The notes below the pieces were generated by a model. The model was not told the DNA's origin, searched no databases, and saw only the letters and a list, made by a program, of their open reading frames with translations. A stretch of DNA of 64,000 nucleotides from assembly GCF_003352915.1 (NCBI RefSeq), contig NZ_CP022314.1, forward strand, positions 4,033,611-4,097,610, in the 5' to 3' direction. The position numbers and the translations under genes are program-made. Shown here piece after piece: positions 24,670-38,193 of the stretch; the stretch's first letter is position 1; the number at the start of each line of letters is the position of its first letter. Source of the DNA: Arthrobacter sp. PM3. Lineage in GTDB: Bacteria > Actinomycetota > Actinomycetes > Actinomycetales > Micrococcaceae.

Positions 24670-27177
24670 CTAGCGCACCAGCGTGCGCAACAGGCGAGCA
24701 CTCTGCCGTACTGAAAGCCCGGGAAGGTAGGCCCGGCTCAGGGCCCGGCCCATTGCCGGCAGCTGCAGCGGGTCCTGGTAGTACAGGTATAGCGTGCGGT
24801 ACTCCGGCTTGAAGCGCGATTTGAAGGTTGCCAGCGAGCGGAAGCCGTAGACGGGTTCGAGGGCGCGGCCCACCACGTCGAGGATTCCGGACAAGCCTTC
24901 CAGTCCCGCCTCGCCGCCGTCCTGGGCCAGCGGCGAACCGGACAGCGAGATGACCTCCACGCTCTTCTTGAGCTCCTGCACCGCGGAGGCGATCAGGAAT
25001 TCCATGACGCCGGGGAAGGCGTCGCCGCGCCGGCGCATGAAATCAAGGGTCCAGCTCACCAGCCGCCCGTCCTCATACACCGGCAGCCAGCTCGTGACGC
25101 CCTGTACCCGCGCCTCGGCGTCCACGGCCAGGCAGCACAGGACCGCGTCGTCGTCGAGCTCGTCCAGGCTGCCGAGCGTGAACCCCATCTCAGGGACAGG
25201 CTTGCGGGCCGCCCACTCTTCGGAGACCTCGCTGAGCTGGGCCCGCAGCGGCGCCGGGAAGCTGCTGTAGCGGCCCCACACGGCGCGCACGCCGGTCTTG
25301 GCGGCCCGGTTGAGCGCCGTGCGCACGTTCTGCCATTCCTTGCCCTTGAATTCCAGTTCGCGCACGGCAAGCCTGGTTTCCTGGGCCACGGCCACCCGCC
25401 GGAAACCCCGGGCCCGGAGCATCGGCCACAGCTCATCGGTGCACGAGTAGAAGCACGGGATCAGGGCGTGCTCCGCGCAGTACCGCATGAAAGCTGCCGC
25501 CGTTTCCTCATGGAGCGCGGCGGGTCCGAACGGGCCGGCCAGCGTCAGGGCAACGTTGCCGTGCTGCTGGTAGGCGACGCCGCCGCGCCGGTCCGGCGTG
25601 AACCAGTATTTGTTGGGTTCCCAAAGAGCCATCCAGGACAGCGAGTCTCCGCCTTGGCGGATCAGGTCCCGGGCCGTGTCCCGGTCCCAGGAGCCGACGT
25701 CGGTACTGTTGCCGGCGCTGCGCAGCCCGGTATTGTGCAGCCGGCGCCGCAGGACCACCCAGACCGCGGCCAGCGCCACACCCCAGAAGATAATCCCGGC
25801 ATACGTGAACAGGAAGGCCTCGACGGCGTTACGGTACTGGAAGAGCCGGCTGTACAGGCCCGGAATGGGCAGCGGCAGGAACTGCCTTGCCAGTTCCGCG
25901 GCCAGGCCCTCCGGGCCTCCGTCGCGATTCAGGCCGCCGGCGGCAAGCCAAGCCACCGTGTAGGTACCGGCGAGCACCAGCCACGTGCCGCCGACCACAA
26001 TGCCCAGGTTTCTCCGGGCCCACGGGGCCGTCTCCACCCGGAACTGGCGGCGGTTGAGCCAGAGCAGCACGGCCAGCAGCAGCGGCACGGCGACGAGCGG
26101 CAGGATGTGGACGAACCCTGACCCCATCACCGCGGTGCGCGGCCGGCTGGGATAGTGCGGAATCCGGGCGAACAGGGCGAGGTAGACGGCGGCGAGGGCC
26201 GTCACCCCAAGCTGGACGATGATGGCGATCCGCAGGGCCAGCCGGCGCCCGTGCCGCATGCCGTCCGCGCAGATCAGCAGGAGGATCACCGGGACCACGG
26301 CCAGGGCCAGGCCGAGCGGCCCGGCGAGGCCGGGCCTGCCCGCCTCCAGGCAGCTGACGTCGACGGTGCCTCCGCAGTTCTGCTCCAACTGGCCGAGCGT
26401 GGGCAGCGGATTCAGCACGATGTCGCGCAACAGGGCCAGCGGCCCGGTGGGGCTGCTGACAACGGCCGTGAGGATCGGCCCCACCGCGAAGATGGCGATG
26501 GTGAGCGCCAGGAGGTTGCGTGTCTCCCGTCCCGTCGAGCGGTGCCGGCGCGGTGTCCCCAGGTCGTCCTGGATCCACCATCCGGCGGCCAGGCCGGCCA
26601 GGGCGCCGGTGAGCCCCACCACGGTCTCCGCATGGCCCACGTAAAGGACCAGCAGCAGGGCTGCGGACACGACGGCGGTCCGGAGCCGCCGCTGCCACAG
26701 GGGGGACAGGAGCCCGCTCGCGGCCAGGGCGACGGCGAGGATGGCGGCGTAGGGCCCGATCAGCCGGGCGCTGACCATAAGGCCCAGCCAGCCGTCGCCG
26801 AGGTACCGTGCCAGCTGGGTGACCAGCAAGAACAAGGTCACGGCAGCGAACTGGCCCGCGAAGAAGAACACGGCGGTGCGCAGCGTACCCAGCCGCCGCT
26901 CGGCCAGGCCCAGCAGAAGAAGGATCATCAGCGATGCGGCGAGGTAGGCCAGCAGGTTTGTTGCGAAGAACAGCGAAGTGAACAGCGACCACCAGTTCCC
27001 GGCCTTGAGCCCCGGGGCGCTGACGGACGCGACCGGAAGCAGCGCTTTCGGCGGCCCGGACAGGAAGCTGCCGGTGACGGCCCCGACCGCCAGGAAGACG
27101 GTGAGCACCGAGAGGGTGAAAGGCACGGACCGGAAGTGTGCCCGCGCCTGCCGCCGGCCCTGCCGCCAGACACTCAT
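24670..27177 (-). CDS. Aminoacyl-phosphatidylglycerol synthase (MprF/DUF2156) with N-terminal rhomboid-like domain
   Basis: The 835-aa membrane enzyme has at least 12 hydrophobic segments in residues 1-500 and a cytosolic C-terminal DUF2156 (GNAT-like) domain at about 510-815. Such domains move an amino acid from aminoacyl-tRNA to phosphatidylglycerol or another lipid, lowering surface charge. Residues about 20-200 look like a rhomboid fold: LGLAERRLGTLRTAVFFFAG resembles loop 1 and GHAETVVGLTGALAGLAAG resembles TM6 with its His. The active-site GxSG is absent (VSARLIGPYAA), so it is probably not a protease. The gene overlaps the esterase gene by 4 bp (ATGA). Confidence 0.8.
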   Translation of the reverse strand: MSVWRQGRRQARAHFRSVPFTLSVLTVFLAVGAVTGSFLSGPPKALLPVASVSAPGLKAGNWWSLFTSLFFATNLLAYLAASLMILLLLGLAERRLGTLRTAVFFFAGQFAAVTLFLLVTQLARYLGDGWLGLMVSARLIGPYAAILAVALAASGLLSPLWQRRLRTAVVSAALLLVLYVGHAETVVGLTGALAGLAAGWWIQDDLGTPRRHRSTGRETRNLLALTIAIFAVGPILTAVVSSPTGPLALLRDIVLNPLPTLGQLEQNCGGTVDVSCLEAGRPGLAGPLGLALAVVPVILLLICADGMRHGRRLALRIAIIVQLGVTALAAVYLALFARIPHYPSRPRTAVMGSGFVHILPLVAVPLLLAVLLWLNRRQFRVETAPWARRNLGIVVGGTWLVLAGTYTVAWLAAGGLNRDGGPEGLAAELARQFLPLPIPGLYSRLFQYRNAVEAFLFTYAGIIFWGVALAAVWVVLRRRLHNTGLRSAGNSTDVGSWDRDTARDLIRQGGDSLSWMALWEPNKYWFTPDRRGGVAYQQHGNVALTLAGPFGPAALHEETAAAFMRYCAEHALIPCFYSCTDELWPMLRARGFRRVAVAQETRLAVRELEFKGKEWQNVRTALNRAAKTGVRAVWGRYSSFPAPLRAQLSEVSEEWAARKPVPEMGFTLGSLDELDDDAVLCCLAVDAEARVQGVTSWLPVYEDGRLVSWTLDFMRRRGDAFPGVMEFLIASAVQELKKSVEVISLSGSPLAQDGGEAGLEGLSGILDVVGRALEPVYGFRSLATFKSRFKPEYRTLYLYYQDPLQLPAMGRALSRAYLPGLSVRQSARLLRTLVR

Positions 27178-28523
27178 GGCGTTATCCCCCAGCGCCGGGC
27201 CAGAAAGTCCAAGCCGCCGGGCAGTCCGGTGGCGGCGGTGGCCCAGGAATGCCCGGTGTCTGCAATCCGGCGGGTCTCCACCGCGAATCCGGCGTTGCGG
27301 GCCGCCGCGGCGATTTCATCCATGTAGCCGGCGAACTCGGCGTCGTCCTCCCCGACGGCGAGGTACACTCCGTGGCCGTCGAAGCGGCGTTCCGCCATGT
27401 GGTGCAGCGGCGGCTGCCTGTCGAAGGCGCCGGTGTCTCCGCCGAAGGCGGCCTCGACGGTCTTTTCTCGCTCCTTCGCGAGGGCCGGCTCCCGCTCGCT
27501 CGAAAAGGACAGCGCGGCGCTGTAGAGGTCGGGATGCCGGGTGACCATCTGCATGGCGCAGGTGCCGCCGAAGGAGAAGCCTCCCGCGGCCCACTGCCGG
27601 TGATCCGGGTCGACGGCGAGGGTGGTCTTGATCCAGTCGGGCACGTCGCGGGCCAGGAAGGTGTCCGCCTGGGCAATCCGACTGTCCATGCACAGCGTGT
27701 TGGCCGACTGTGAGCCGTTGGGATCGACCACCACCACCACGGGCGCAACCCCGGCATGCCCGGCGGCGAACCGGTCCAGTCGGTTCCGCAGAGCCCCGCC
27801 CGTCAGCCAGTCGGCTGGACCGCCGGGCTGTCCGGAAAAGAGCACGAGTACCGGCAGCGCGGGCCGCGGGGAACTCTGGTAGGCCGGGGGCAGGTAGACA
27901 TAGGCCTCCCGGCTGCTGAATCCGGAGACAGTGCCGGGGATGGAAGCCTTGCGGACGACGCCGGAAGCCAGGTGCGTGGGAGCCCGCCACCGGGCAAGGT
28001 CAATGGCGGCCGGGCCGCCGGCGGCGCGCGTCAGGGCCGCCTCGAGCGGCTGGATCCTTGCCACGGCCGTCCCGGTGAGGTCGCTGACAGTGTGATTCAA
28101 GCCGAAGTAGCTGTTGATCTGGATGGCCGAGAGCGTGAGAACGGCCAGGAAAGCGGCCGTGGCGGCGGCCGAACGCCGCAGCCGGCGCCGGATCCGGCCG
28201 CTGCCGTGCAGGCCCGCGAGGCACAGTAGCCACAGCAGGAGCGCGGCGACGGCGGGAAAGGACCAGGCAAGCGGTTCCCACGGGAGCTCATCGGCGAAAA
28301 CGGCGACGGCGTAGATCAGGAACCAGTGCACCGCCGCGACGAGCGCGGCGGCGAGCACGGCCACGGCTGCCACGACGGCGGCGGAGCGGGCGGCGCTGTG
28401 CCGGCTGACGCTGTGCCTTATGACACCGTGCCATAGGAGGTAGGCCAGGCCTGCGGCCGCGGCAGCCCACGAGAACCAGACCACCGGGCCGTCGACCAGC
28501 CTGAGGTCTTCAAGGGATCCCAC
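27174..28523 (-). CDS. Membrane-anchored alpha/beta-hydrolase esterase
   Basis: The 449-aa protein has four predicted transmembrane helices in the first 160 residues and an extracytoplasmic esterase-D/antigen-85-like domain after about 190. The nucleophile elbow is AGGFSFGGTCAMQM; VGEDDAEF and DTGHSWATA supply the acid and His. Its stop overlaps the aminoacyl-lipid synthase start by 4 bp, so the two are made together. In other actinobacteria and enterococci an esterase beside the synthase removes amino acids from lipids; the same pairing is inferred here. The GTG start lies 5 bp after the DUF2550 stop. Confidence 0.85.
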   Translation of the reverse strand: MGSLEDLRLVDGPVVWFSWAAAAAGLAYLLWHGVIRHSVSRHSAARSAAVVAAVAVLAAALVAAVHWFLIYAVAVFADELPWEPLAWSFPAVAALLLWLLCLAGLHGSGRIRRRLRRSAAATAAFLAVLTLSAIQINSYFGLNHTVSDLTGTAVARIQPLEAALTRAAGGPAAIDLARWRAPTHLASGVVRKASIPGTVSGFSSREAYVYLPPAYQSSPRPALPVLVLFSGQPGGPADWLTGGALRNRLDRFAAGHAGVAPVVVVVDPNGSQSANTLCMDSRIAQADTFLARDVPDWIKTTLAVDPDHRQWAAGGFSFGGTCAMQMVTRHPDLYSAALSFSSEREPALAKEREKTVEAAFGGDTGAFDRQPPLHHMAERRFDGHGVYLAVGEDDAEFAGYMDEIAAAARNAGFAVETRRIADTGHSWATAATGLPGGLDFLARRWGITP

Positions 28524-28528
28524 CGGCG

Positions 28529-28960
28529 CTAGCGCCAGGTGCCGACGCCGATGACCGGTCCGGCCTCAAGCCAGGACGACAATCCCGTGTAGGCGTCAAA
28601 GCGCATCGCGAGCAGCACTTCCTGCCCCTCGTACCGCAGCTCCACGATCACGGCGTCGGGCTGGACCTTCAGGAGTTCGGATTCGGTGGGCTTGCGCCGG
28701 CCCAGAAGCTCCAGTGAGCTGCGCCGGAAGGTGTGTTTGGGACGGACGCTCAGCGAGACCAGCCGGAACCACTCGAGGTCGTTGTCCTGATAACGACAAA
28801 CCCCCATCTGCCAGCTTTTTCCAGCCATGCAGATGGAGGCGTCCACCGTGCCGAGGGCGCGCCGCAGGTTGAAGCGGCGCACCCCCGAAAGACACAGTGC
28901 AAAGACCAGCAACGCAAACGCAGTCGCCAGGACGATGAACGGCAAACCAATATCGTTCAT
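28529..28960 (-). CDS. DUF2550 family membrane protein
   Basis: The 143-aa protein has one N-terminal transmembrane helix (about residues 6-24) and a cytoplasmic domain with SWQMGVCRYQDNDLEWFRLVS, quoted in part as GVCRYQDNDLEWFRL, the signature of DUF2550. It follows atpC by 10 bp, the same position as in mycobacteria, so it is probably read from the atp operon. The function is unknown. A longer frame to 29068 runs inside atpC and is not used. Confidence 0.9.
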   Translation of the reverse strand: MNDIGLPFIVLATAFALLVFALCLSGVRRFNLRRALGTVDASICMAGKSWQMGVCRYQDNDLEWFRLVSLSVRPKHTFRRSSLELLGRRKPTESELLKVQPDAVIVELRYEGQEVLLAMRFDAYTGLSSWLEAGPVIGVGTWR

Positions 28961-28970
28961 CAAGGTCGTG

Positions 28971-29255
28971 CTAGCGGATCCCCGCAGTAGCCGCTTCGCC
29001 CAGCTGGGCGTTGTCAGCAACAATGACCACCCGGTTGTTATCGACGGAGAAGAACCCGCCGTCGACAACTACCAAGATGCGGTCACCGGACACCGGCTCG
29101 ATTGCCAGCTCACCTTCGGCCAGAATCGCCAGCAGGGGCGAGTGGCCGGGCAGGATTCCGATTTCACCATCGCTGGTGCGGGCCTTGACCATCTTGGCCG
29201 CTCCGGACCACACGAAGTGGTCCGCTGCGACAATCTCAACCTCAAGCTCAGCCAT
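28971..29255 (-). CDS. atpC: F1Fo ATP synthase epsilon subunit
   Basis: This 94-aa protein is the central-stalk regulatory subunit. It has only the N-terminal beta-sandwich (VEIVAADHFVWSGAAKMVKA, GEIGILPGHSPLLAIL) and lacks the C-terminal helical hairpin that inhibits ATP hydrolysis in longer homologues of about 130-138 aa. Short epsilon subunits are common in actinobacteria. The ATG at 29255 is 1 bp after the atpD stop. The frame extends to 29519 but only by reading inside atpD. Confidence 0.94.
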   Translation of the reverse strand: MAELEVEIVAADHFVWSGAAKMVKARTSDGEIGILPGHSPLLAILAEGELAIEPVSGDRILVVVDGGFFSVDNNRVVIVADNAQLGEAATAGIR

Positions 29256-29256
29256 A

Positions 29257-30792
<1,536 letters not shown>

Positions 30793-31686
30793 CTAGGACG
30801 CGGACAACGCGTCGGCACCGGCCACGATTTCGGAAAGCTCCTGCGTAATCTCAGCCTGGCGGGCAGTGTTGCGCAGACGCGTGTACTTCTTGATGAGCTC
30901 CGTCGCGTTGTCGCCGGCGGACTTCATCGCCCGCTGGCGGGCGGCGAGCTCGGAGGCTGCTGCCTGCAACATGGCGGCGAAGATACGTGATTCGATGTAG
31001 CGCGGCAGCAGGGCGTCGAGGACCTGCTCCGTTTCCGGCTCGAACTCGTAGAGGGGCAGCAGGTCCGATTCGGACTCGGCCTTCTCTTCGACGACCTCGA
31101 GCGGCAGCAGCCTGACGACCGTCGGCTCCTGGGTCACCATCGACTTGAAGCGGGTGTACACGACGTGGATTTCATCGACGCCGCCCTCTTCATAGGCGGT
31201 GGCGAAGTCGGCCAGCAGTGCTTCGCTGACCTCGCGGGCCGTTGCAAACTGCGGAGCGTCCGTGTTGCCGGTCCATACCTGGTGGTACGGACGGTTCCGG
31301 AAGTCGAAGTACGCCTGCGCCTTGCGGCCGATCAGGAACGTCTTGACTTCCTTGCCTTCCTCGTGGAGCAGCTCGTTGAGGCCTTCGGCCTGCTTGAGGA
31401 CGCTCGCGGAGTACGACCCTGCAAGGCCGCGGTCCGAGGTGATGACCAGGACGGCGGCCCGGCGGATCTGCGCCGGCTCGGTGACCAGCGGGTGGTCGAT
31501 TTCACTCTGGCTTGCGACAGCAGAAACGGCACGCGTGATCGCGTTTGCGTAAGGCAGTGAAGCTGCTACGCGTGCGCGGGCCTTGCCGATGCGCGAGGTA
31601 GCGATCAGTTCCATCGCCTTGAAGATCTTGCGCATCGACGTCGTCGAGCTGATCTTCTGGCGGTAGACCCGGATCTGGGCTCCCAT
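30793..31686 (-). CDS. atpG: F1Fo ATP synthase gamma subunit
   Basis: The 297-aa rotor shaft has the invariant N-terminal coiled helix ([20 protein letters not shown]) and a matching C-terminal helix ([19 protein letters not shown]). It couples c-ring rotation to catalysis in the alpha/beta hexamer. AGGAAAGGA stands 5 nt before the ATG. It lies between atpA and atpD as in all F-type operons. Confidence 0.97.
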   Translation of the reverse strand: MGAQIRVYRQKISSTTSMRKIFKAMELIATSRIGKARARVAASLPYANAITRAVSAVASQSEIDHPLVTEPAQIRRAAVLVITSDRGLAGSYSASVLKQAEGLNELLHEEGKEVKTFLIGRKAQAYFDFRNRPYHQVWTGNTDAPQFATAREVSEALLADFATAYEEGGVDEIHVVYTRFKSMVTQEPTVVRLLPLEVVEEKAESESDLLPLYEFEPETEQVLDALLPRYIESRIFAAMLQAAASELAARQRAMKSAGDNATELIKKYTRLRNTARQAEITQELSEIVAGADALSAS

Positions 31687-31762
31687 ACTTATCCTTTCCT
31701 AAGATCCCGTTGGCCGGGACTGCCGGAACCCGTGCGGGCCCCGGCAGTCCCTGCCAGCGAAA

Positions 31763-33400
<1,638 letters not shown>

Positions 33401-33483
33401 CTGCAGTCCCTGCTCTCCTGTATTCGTGATCATCGTTGCTCACGATGACCGGGGTTTCTTGTCGTTAGGTTGTGCTTGTCCGG

Positions 33484-34310
33484 CTAGCCGGCAAGCTGAC
33501 GGTGGAGTTCACCGAGGCGGGCGAGGACGGAAGCGTCAACCACTTCGTCGCCAACCTGGATCCGGATTCCACCGATCAGCGCCGGGTCAACGTTCATGTT
33601 GATCTTGAGCTCGCGCCCGTAAAGGGAGTTGAGCCCGGCCTGCAGGCGGCTGGTCTGGGTCTCCGTCAGCGGACGGGTGACGCTGACCGTGGCAATCCAG
33701 CGCTGCTGGCGCTTGGCGGCAAGCTCGGCGAACCGGCCAACGAGCCCGGTGACCTTAAGGCCACGCGGAGCCGAGACGGCCTGTCCGATCAGGACTTTCG
33801 CTTCCTCGCTCGCACCGGGTACGAGCTTCTCGGCGAGGGATACCTTGGCAGCCGGGCTGGCCTGCGGCTCGGACAGAGCACGCTGGACCTCGTGGCTGGA
33901 CCCAACGGCCTGGTTGAAGGAGAACAGGTCGTTCTCCAGGGCTTCCAGTCCGCTGAGTCCGGAGGCAGAGACGGCCGACTTGTTCTCGGCAACAGCGATG
34001 ACCACCGAAGCGGCAAGAGTCTCGAGTGCATCGCCGATGTCCCGTGCCGATGCCCAGCGGGAGCTGGCCAGTCCGGCCGCGATCTCGACAGCGTCAGCGG
34101 ACGTTTTCCCGCTGAACAGCTGCTTGACCAGCGCTGACTTTTCCTCACCGCTGCGGGACGGGTCAGTCAAGGCGCGGCGCAAGCCGGCCGAGCTGTCCAC
34201 GGTACCCAGGATTCCGAAGAGGTCCTTTGCCAACTGCAGCGACGCAAAGGGAAGCTTGGCTTCCAGTGCCGCCAGCGCAGCGGCCAGCGATTCGCTCGAT
34301 ACACCTGCCA

Positions 34311-34311
<1 letters not shown>
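33484..34311 (-). CDS. atpH: F1Fo ATP synthase delta subunit
   Basis: The 275-aa peripheral-stalk subunit links F1 to the b subunits. It has an N-terminal six-helix domain and the C-terminal VSVTRPLTETQTSRLQAGLN, INMNVDPALIGGIRIQVGDEV signature. At 275 aa it is longer than E. coli delta (177), as in Micrococcaceae. Its ATG shares one base with the atpF stop (TAATG), so translation is coupled. Confidence 0.95.
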
Positions 34312-34865
<554 letters not shown>

Positions 34866-34911
34866 TCACCCGTCCTTATCTACTCGGTTCTGGATGTTCG
34901 GTTTGTTCTGT

Positions 34912-35130
34912 TTACTTGAGAACGAACGCGAAGACGAGACCAAGGATGGCGAGGGCTTCAGTCAGCGCGAGGCCGAGGAATGCGATCGGCTGCAGGACGC
35001 GCTGGGCTTCCGGCTGACGTGCCACGCCGTTGATGTAGGCGGCGAACACGAGACCCACGCCGATACCACCGCCGATGGCGGAGAGGCCGTAGCCGACGAG
35101 GTTGAGGGAGCCGTTGATGGAGCCTTCCAT
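34912..35130 (-). CDS. atpE: F1Fo ATP synthase c subunit (proteolipid)
   Basis: The 72-aa hairpin of two transmembrane helices forms the rotor ring. The first helix has the glycine-rich [19 protein letters not shown], the polar loop is ARQPEAQ, and the proton-binding Glu is in [28 protein letters not shown] precedes the ATG. Too short to be listed alone in many ORF scans, but its identity is certain. Confidence 0.98.
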   Translation of the reverse strand: MEGSINGSLNLVGYGLSAIGGGIGVGLVFAAYINGVARQPEAQRVLQPIAFLGLALTEALAILGLVFAFVLK

Positions 35131-35210
35131 TTTTCTTCCTTTCAAGATGCCACCCATGTGGCAGGTTGTTTGGGTTGCTTCATCCCCGCAAGGGGAAGTT
35201 TGTGGGTGCC

Positions 35211-36011
35211 TTAGTGGCTGTCGGCGTGCAGGGCGCCTTCGATGTAGATCGCGGTCAGCAGCGTGAACACGTACGCCTGCAGCACCATGATCAGTGCTTC
35301 GAGCATGTACATGGCGACGGCGCCGACGAGGACGAGTGCGGATGCGCCCTTGAGCAGGACGTTCTCCTGCATGACGAGGAACTCGACACCGGCACCGGCG
35401 ATCATCACGATCAGGTGGCCGGCCAGCATGGTGGCGAACAGACGGAGGCTGTGCGTGACCGGGCGGACCAGGAAGTTGGAGATGATTTCGATCGGGATAA
35501 CGATCGGGAGGATGTACCACGGGACGCCGGACGGAACGGTGGCCAGCTTGAAGTAGCGCAGGCCGTTCTTCTTGACGCCGATCGCGATCCAGGTGATGTA
35601 CACGATCCCTGCGAGCACGTAGGCGCCGCCGACGTGCGAGAAGGTGGGAAGCTGGATCAGCGGGATGGCACCGTAGATGTTGTTCACGAGGATGAAGAAG
35701 AAGAGGCTGAACAACAGCGGGACATACTTGATGAAGTCACGGCCGCCGATGATGTCCTTGGCGATGCCGTTGCGGACGAAGCTGTAGGCGGACTCGCCTG
35801 CGAACTGCAGCTTGCCGGGAACGAGCTGCTGCTTCCGCGCAGCGAGCACAAAGAATGTCGCGACAATGACAACCGACAGGATGACCAGCAGCATCTGCTT
35901 GGAAAAACCGTCGGCAGCACCCCAGGGGATGATAGCCGGCAGGTGAAGTTCTTCAATTCCAGGAGGCGTAAAAGTTCCTGAATCTTGGGCCGGGAGCGCA
36001 AGCGCGATCAA
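35211..36011 (-). CDS. atpB: F1Fo ATP synthase a subunit
   Basis: The 266-aa proton-channel subunit has five to six transmembrane helices. The essential Arg is in [18 protein letters not shown]. It starts with TTG at 36011; AGAGGAAA lies 5 nt upstream and supports this rare start. It is followed by atpE after 80 bp. Confidence 0.94.
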   Translation of the reverse strand: MIALALPAQDSGTFTPPGIEELHLPAIIPWGAADGFSKQMLLVILSVVIVATFFVLAARKQQLVPGKLQFAGESAYSFVRNGIAKDIIGGRDFIKYVPLLFSLFFFILVNNIYGAIPLIQLPTFSHVGGAYVLAGIVYITWIAIGVKKNGLRYFKLATVPSGVPWYILPIVIPIEIISNFLVRPVTHSLRLFATMLAGHLIVMIAGAGVEFLVMQENVLLKGASALVLVGAVAMYMLEALIMVLQAYVFTLLTAIYIEGALHADSH

Positions 36012-36102
36012 CGCGTTTCCTCTCTGCAGTGTCCATCATTGGGCGTTGGGCGGGGACCGGCGACATTGGTGCCCGCCTCTCCCCCTGTGAAATTATTTGG
36101 CA

Positions 36103-36453
36103 TTACTGTTTTTCGTCCTGGGACGGGCCACGTGCAGCTTTGCCGTCATCAGCTGACATTTTGTTACTGGTGAGGCCGTGCATATGGGAAAGATAGAACC
36201 CTCCCGCAGCTCCAAGCAGAGCGCCTGCGAGCACAATCCAGCGGGTTCCCCACAGATTATCCAGTCCCCACCCTATCAAACTCCAGACGATGATTCCGCC
36301 AACAATGTAGCTGAAGACGGCGATCCCGGCGTTGTATCCGCCGTCGCTGCCGTCCCCGGAAACACCGGGGGCACCGGCTGTTGATTCGGGTGTTTTTGCG
36401 GCCTTGTTCTGGGGGCCGTCAACCGGTCCCCGGCCACCTTTGCGGCTAAACAT
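36103..36453 (-). CDS. AtpZ/AtpI-like small membrane protein of the ATP synthase operon
   Basis: The 116-aa protein has a hydrophilic N-terminal 38 residues and two transmembrane helices (AGIAVFSYIVGGIIVWSLIG, IVLAGALLGAAGGFYLSHMH), the AtpZ/F1Fo assembly-factor pattern. Related proteins help assemble the c ring or move Mg2+ or Ca2+. The start overlaps the preceding gene by 8 bp, so it is coupled. Longer in-frame sequence upstream lies inside that gene. Confidence 0.85.
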   Translation of the reverse strand: MFSRKGGRGPVDGPQNKAAKTPESTAGAPGVSGDGSDGGYNAGIAVFSYIVGGIIVWSLIGWGLDNLWGTRWIVLAGALLGAAGGFYLSHMHGLTSNKMSADDGKAARGPSQDEKQ

Positions 36454-36931
36454 CAGTGCCGCCTTTTCGGGGTTCGGGGTCGTTGTAAATCTGCAGCCGC
36501 GCCTTGCTGAAACCGTAAATCTCGGCCGCCTGCCAGACCACCACGGTGACAACGGCACCGATCAGGAACCAGCGGCCGTGCAGCCAGGCCGGAGCGCCGA
36601 TGACGAAGAGCACCACGGCAAAGCCCACGACCTTGACGAAGTACGTCGCGACGAACAGTCCGATCGCGCCGGAAGGGTTGTTGCGGCCCACGAAGTGGCC
36701 CACAGCGAGGCTGATGGCAAAGAACACCATCACCAAAGCTCCGCCGAACAAGGCGGACCACAGTCCGGCCGCGCCGTTGACGATGAAGGCGACGACGCCG
36801 GTCAGCACCAGGGCGGCCGCAGAAGCGGCTGAGCTCATGGCCAGCAGCCTCAGCCACAGGGATTTTGTGGGGCCGGAGACACCAACGGGTCCGTTGCCGG
36901 AAGCGGGTTCCGGTCCGGCGTTGGAGGTCAT
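36446..36931 (-). CDS. atpI: AtpI-like ATP synthase operon membrane protein
   Basis: The 161-aa protein has four transmembrane helices (from about 27, 55, 85 and 110), the layout of ATP synthase subunit I proteins. It is the first gene of the operon, before the AtpZ-like gene, as in other actinobacteria. The C terminus is hydrophilic (IYNDPEPRKGGTDV). GGGAT is the only possible ribosome site. The role is assembly or regulation, inferred from position. Confidence 0.85.
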   Translation of the reverse strand: MTSNAGPEPASGNGPVGVSGPTKSLWLRLLAMSSAASAAALVLTGVVAFIVNGAAGLWSALFGGALVMVFFAISLAVGHFVGRNNPSGAIGLFVATYFVKVVGFAVVLFVIGAPAWLHGRWFLIGAVVTVVVWQAAEIYGFSKARLQIYNDPEPRKGGTDV

Positions 36932-36992
36932 GAGATCCCAATCGTCGTGTGCGTGGTGCTGGTCAAGGCAGGCGGCGAAGTGCCGCCCCTGA

Positions 36993-37021
36993 ATTCTACA
37001 TTAGATAGAAATTATTCTGAA
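36993..37021 (-). promoter_or_regulatory. Promoter of the ATP synthase operon
   Basis: TTCAGA (37016-37021), a 17-bp AT-rich spacer and TAGAAT (36993-36998) form a good sigma-70-type promoter. The leader to the atpI ATG would be about 55 nt. Confidence 0.65.
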
Positions 37022-37047
37022 AATTTCCTGTGAGTGACGCGTCACAG

Positions 37048-38193
37048 CTATTCGGCCTGTCGGGCAGGTTTTTCCGTCGTTCCGGCCATGTGCCGCGGCC
37101 CGCGCTGCCGCAGGTACGGCCAGGCGGTCACCAAGGCCATGATGGCCGCGGCGGCGAGATCGACGGCGAGGACAATGTGCCACGGGAAGATCGCGAACGC
37201 CAGGCCGCCGAAGGCGAGGATGCAGGTCCACAGGTACATCAGCACCACGGCGCCGCGGTGCGAATACCCAATGTCCAGCAGTTTGTGGTGCAGGTGTCCC
37301 CGGTCCGCGGACCACGGCGACCGGCCCAGCGCGGTCCGCCGCACCACGGCCAGGCAGAGGTCCAGCAGCGGCAGGAACAGCACCGCGAACGGCAGCAGGA
37401 TCGGGATGACGGTGGGAATGCCGTTGGCGCGGTCGTAGAGCCCGGAGCTGATCTGACCGGTGGAGACGACGCCGGCCGATGCCATCAGCAGGCCGATCAG
37501 CATAGCCCCGGAGTCCCCCATGAAGATTTTCGAAGGGAACCAGTTGTGCGGCAGGAAGCCGACGCAGCTGCCCACCACGACGGCGGTCAGGAGCGTGGCG
37601 AGGTCCGAGCGGTCCAGCAGCACCGCCGTCCGGTGGACCCAGTAGGCAGTCAGGAAGAACGCCGCGCCCCCGATGATCGCCACCCCCGCCGCGAGCCCGT
37701 CCAGTCCGTCGATGAAGTTGAAGGCGTTCATGGTGGTCACGATCAGTCCGGCCGTCAGAAGGATGCTCACGGCCTCGTTCTGGATCACGAGCGGTTCCGG
37801 GATGAACGGGATGACCGTCATCCGGACGCCCCAGATGGCCACGACCAGTGCCGCCGCACTCTGGCCGATCAGCTTGATCCACCAGCGCAGGTCCAACAGG
37901 TCGTCCGCGACGCCGACGATCACGATCAGCGCGGCCCCGGCGAGGATTCCCCACGGTGCGGTGTTGTTGCGGAAGATGTCCTTGACGAAGAACGAATTGC
38001 CGGCCAGGACCAGGGCCACCAGGACTCCTGCGAAGATGCCGAGTCCGCCGAGCCGGGAGATCGGGGTCGAATGCATGTCGCGGCTGCGGATGGGGGAATA
38101 CAGCTCCAGCTTGTTGCCCGCCAGCCGGGCACCCCAGGTGGCCGTGTAGCTCACGATGGCTGCCGTCAGCATCATGAGCAGGTACATGATCAC
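37048..38193 (-). CDS. wecA: WecA/Rfe-type polyprenyl-phosphate sugar-1-phosphate transferase
   Basis: The 381-aa membrane enzyme of the MraY/WecA family has about 11 transmembrane helices. Cytoplasmic motifs: VGVADDLLDLRWWIKL (Asp-Asp), NAFNFIDGLDGLAAG, MGDSGAMLIG and RGHLHHKLLDIGYSHR with the His cluster. It adds a UDP-GlcNAc-type sugar phosphate to decaprenyl or undecaprenyl phosphate, the first step of wall polysaccharide or teichoic-acid linkage synthesis. In mycobacteria rfe sits at this position before atpI. The start is GTG 38193 or ATG 38187. Confidence 0.92.
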   Translation of the reverse strand: MIMYLLMMLTAAIVSYTATWGARLAGNKLELYSPIRSRDMHSTPISRLGGLGIFAGVLVALVLAGNSFFVKDIFRNNTAPWGILAGAALIVIVGVADDLLDLRWWIKLIGQSAAALVVAIWGVRMTVIPFIPEPLVIQNEAVSILLTAGLIVTTMNAFNFIDGLDGLAAGVAIIGGAAFFLTAYWVHRTAVLLDRSDLATLLTAVVVGSCVGFLPHNWFPSKIFMGDSGAMLIGLLMASAGVVSTGQISSGLYDRANGIPTVIPILLPFAVLFLPLLDLCLAVVRRTALGRSPWSADRGHLHHKLLDIGYSHRGAVVLMYLWTCILAFGGLAFAIFPWHIVLAVDLAAAAIMALVTAWPYLRQRGPRHMAGTTEKPARQAE

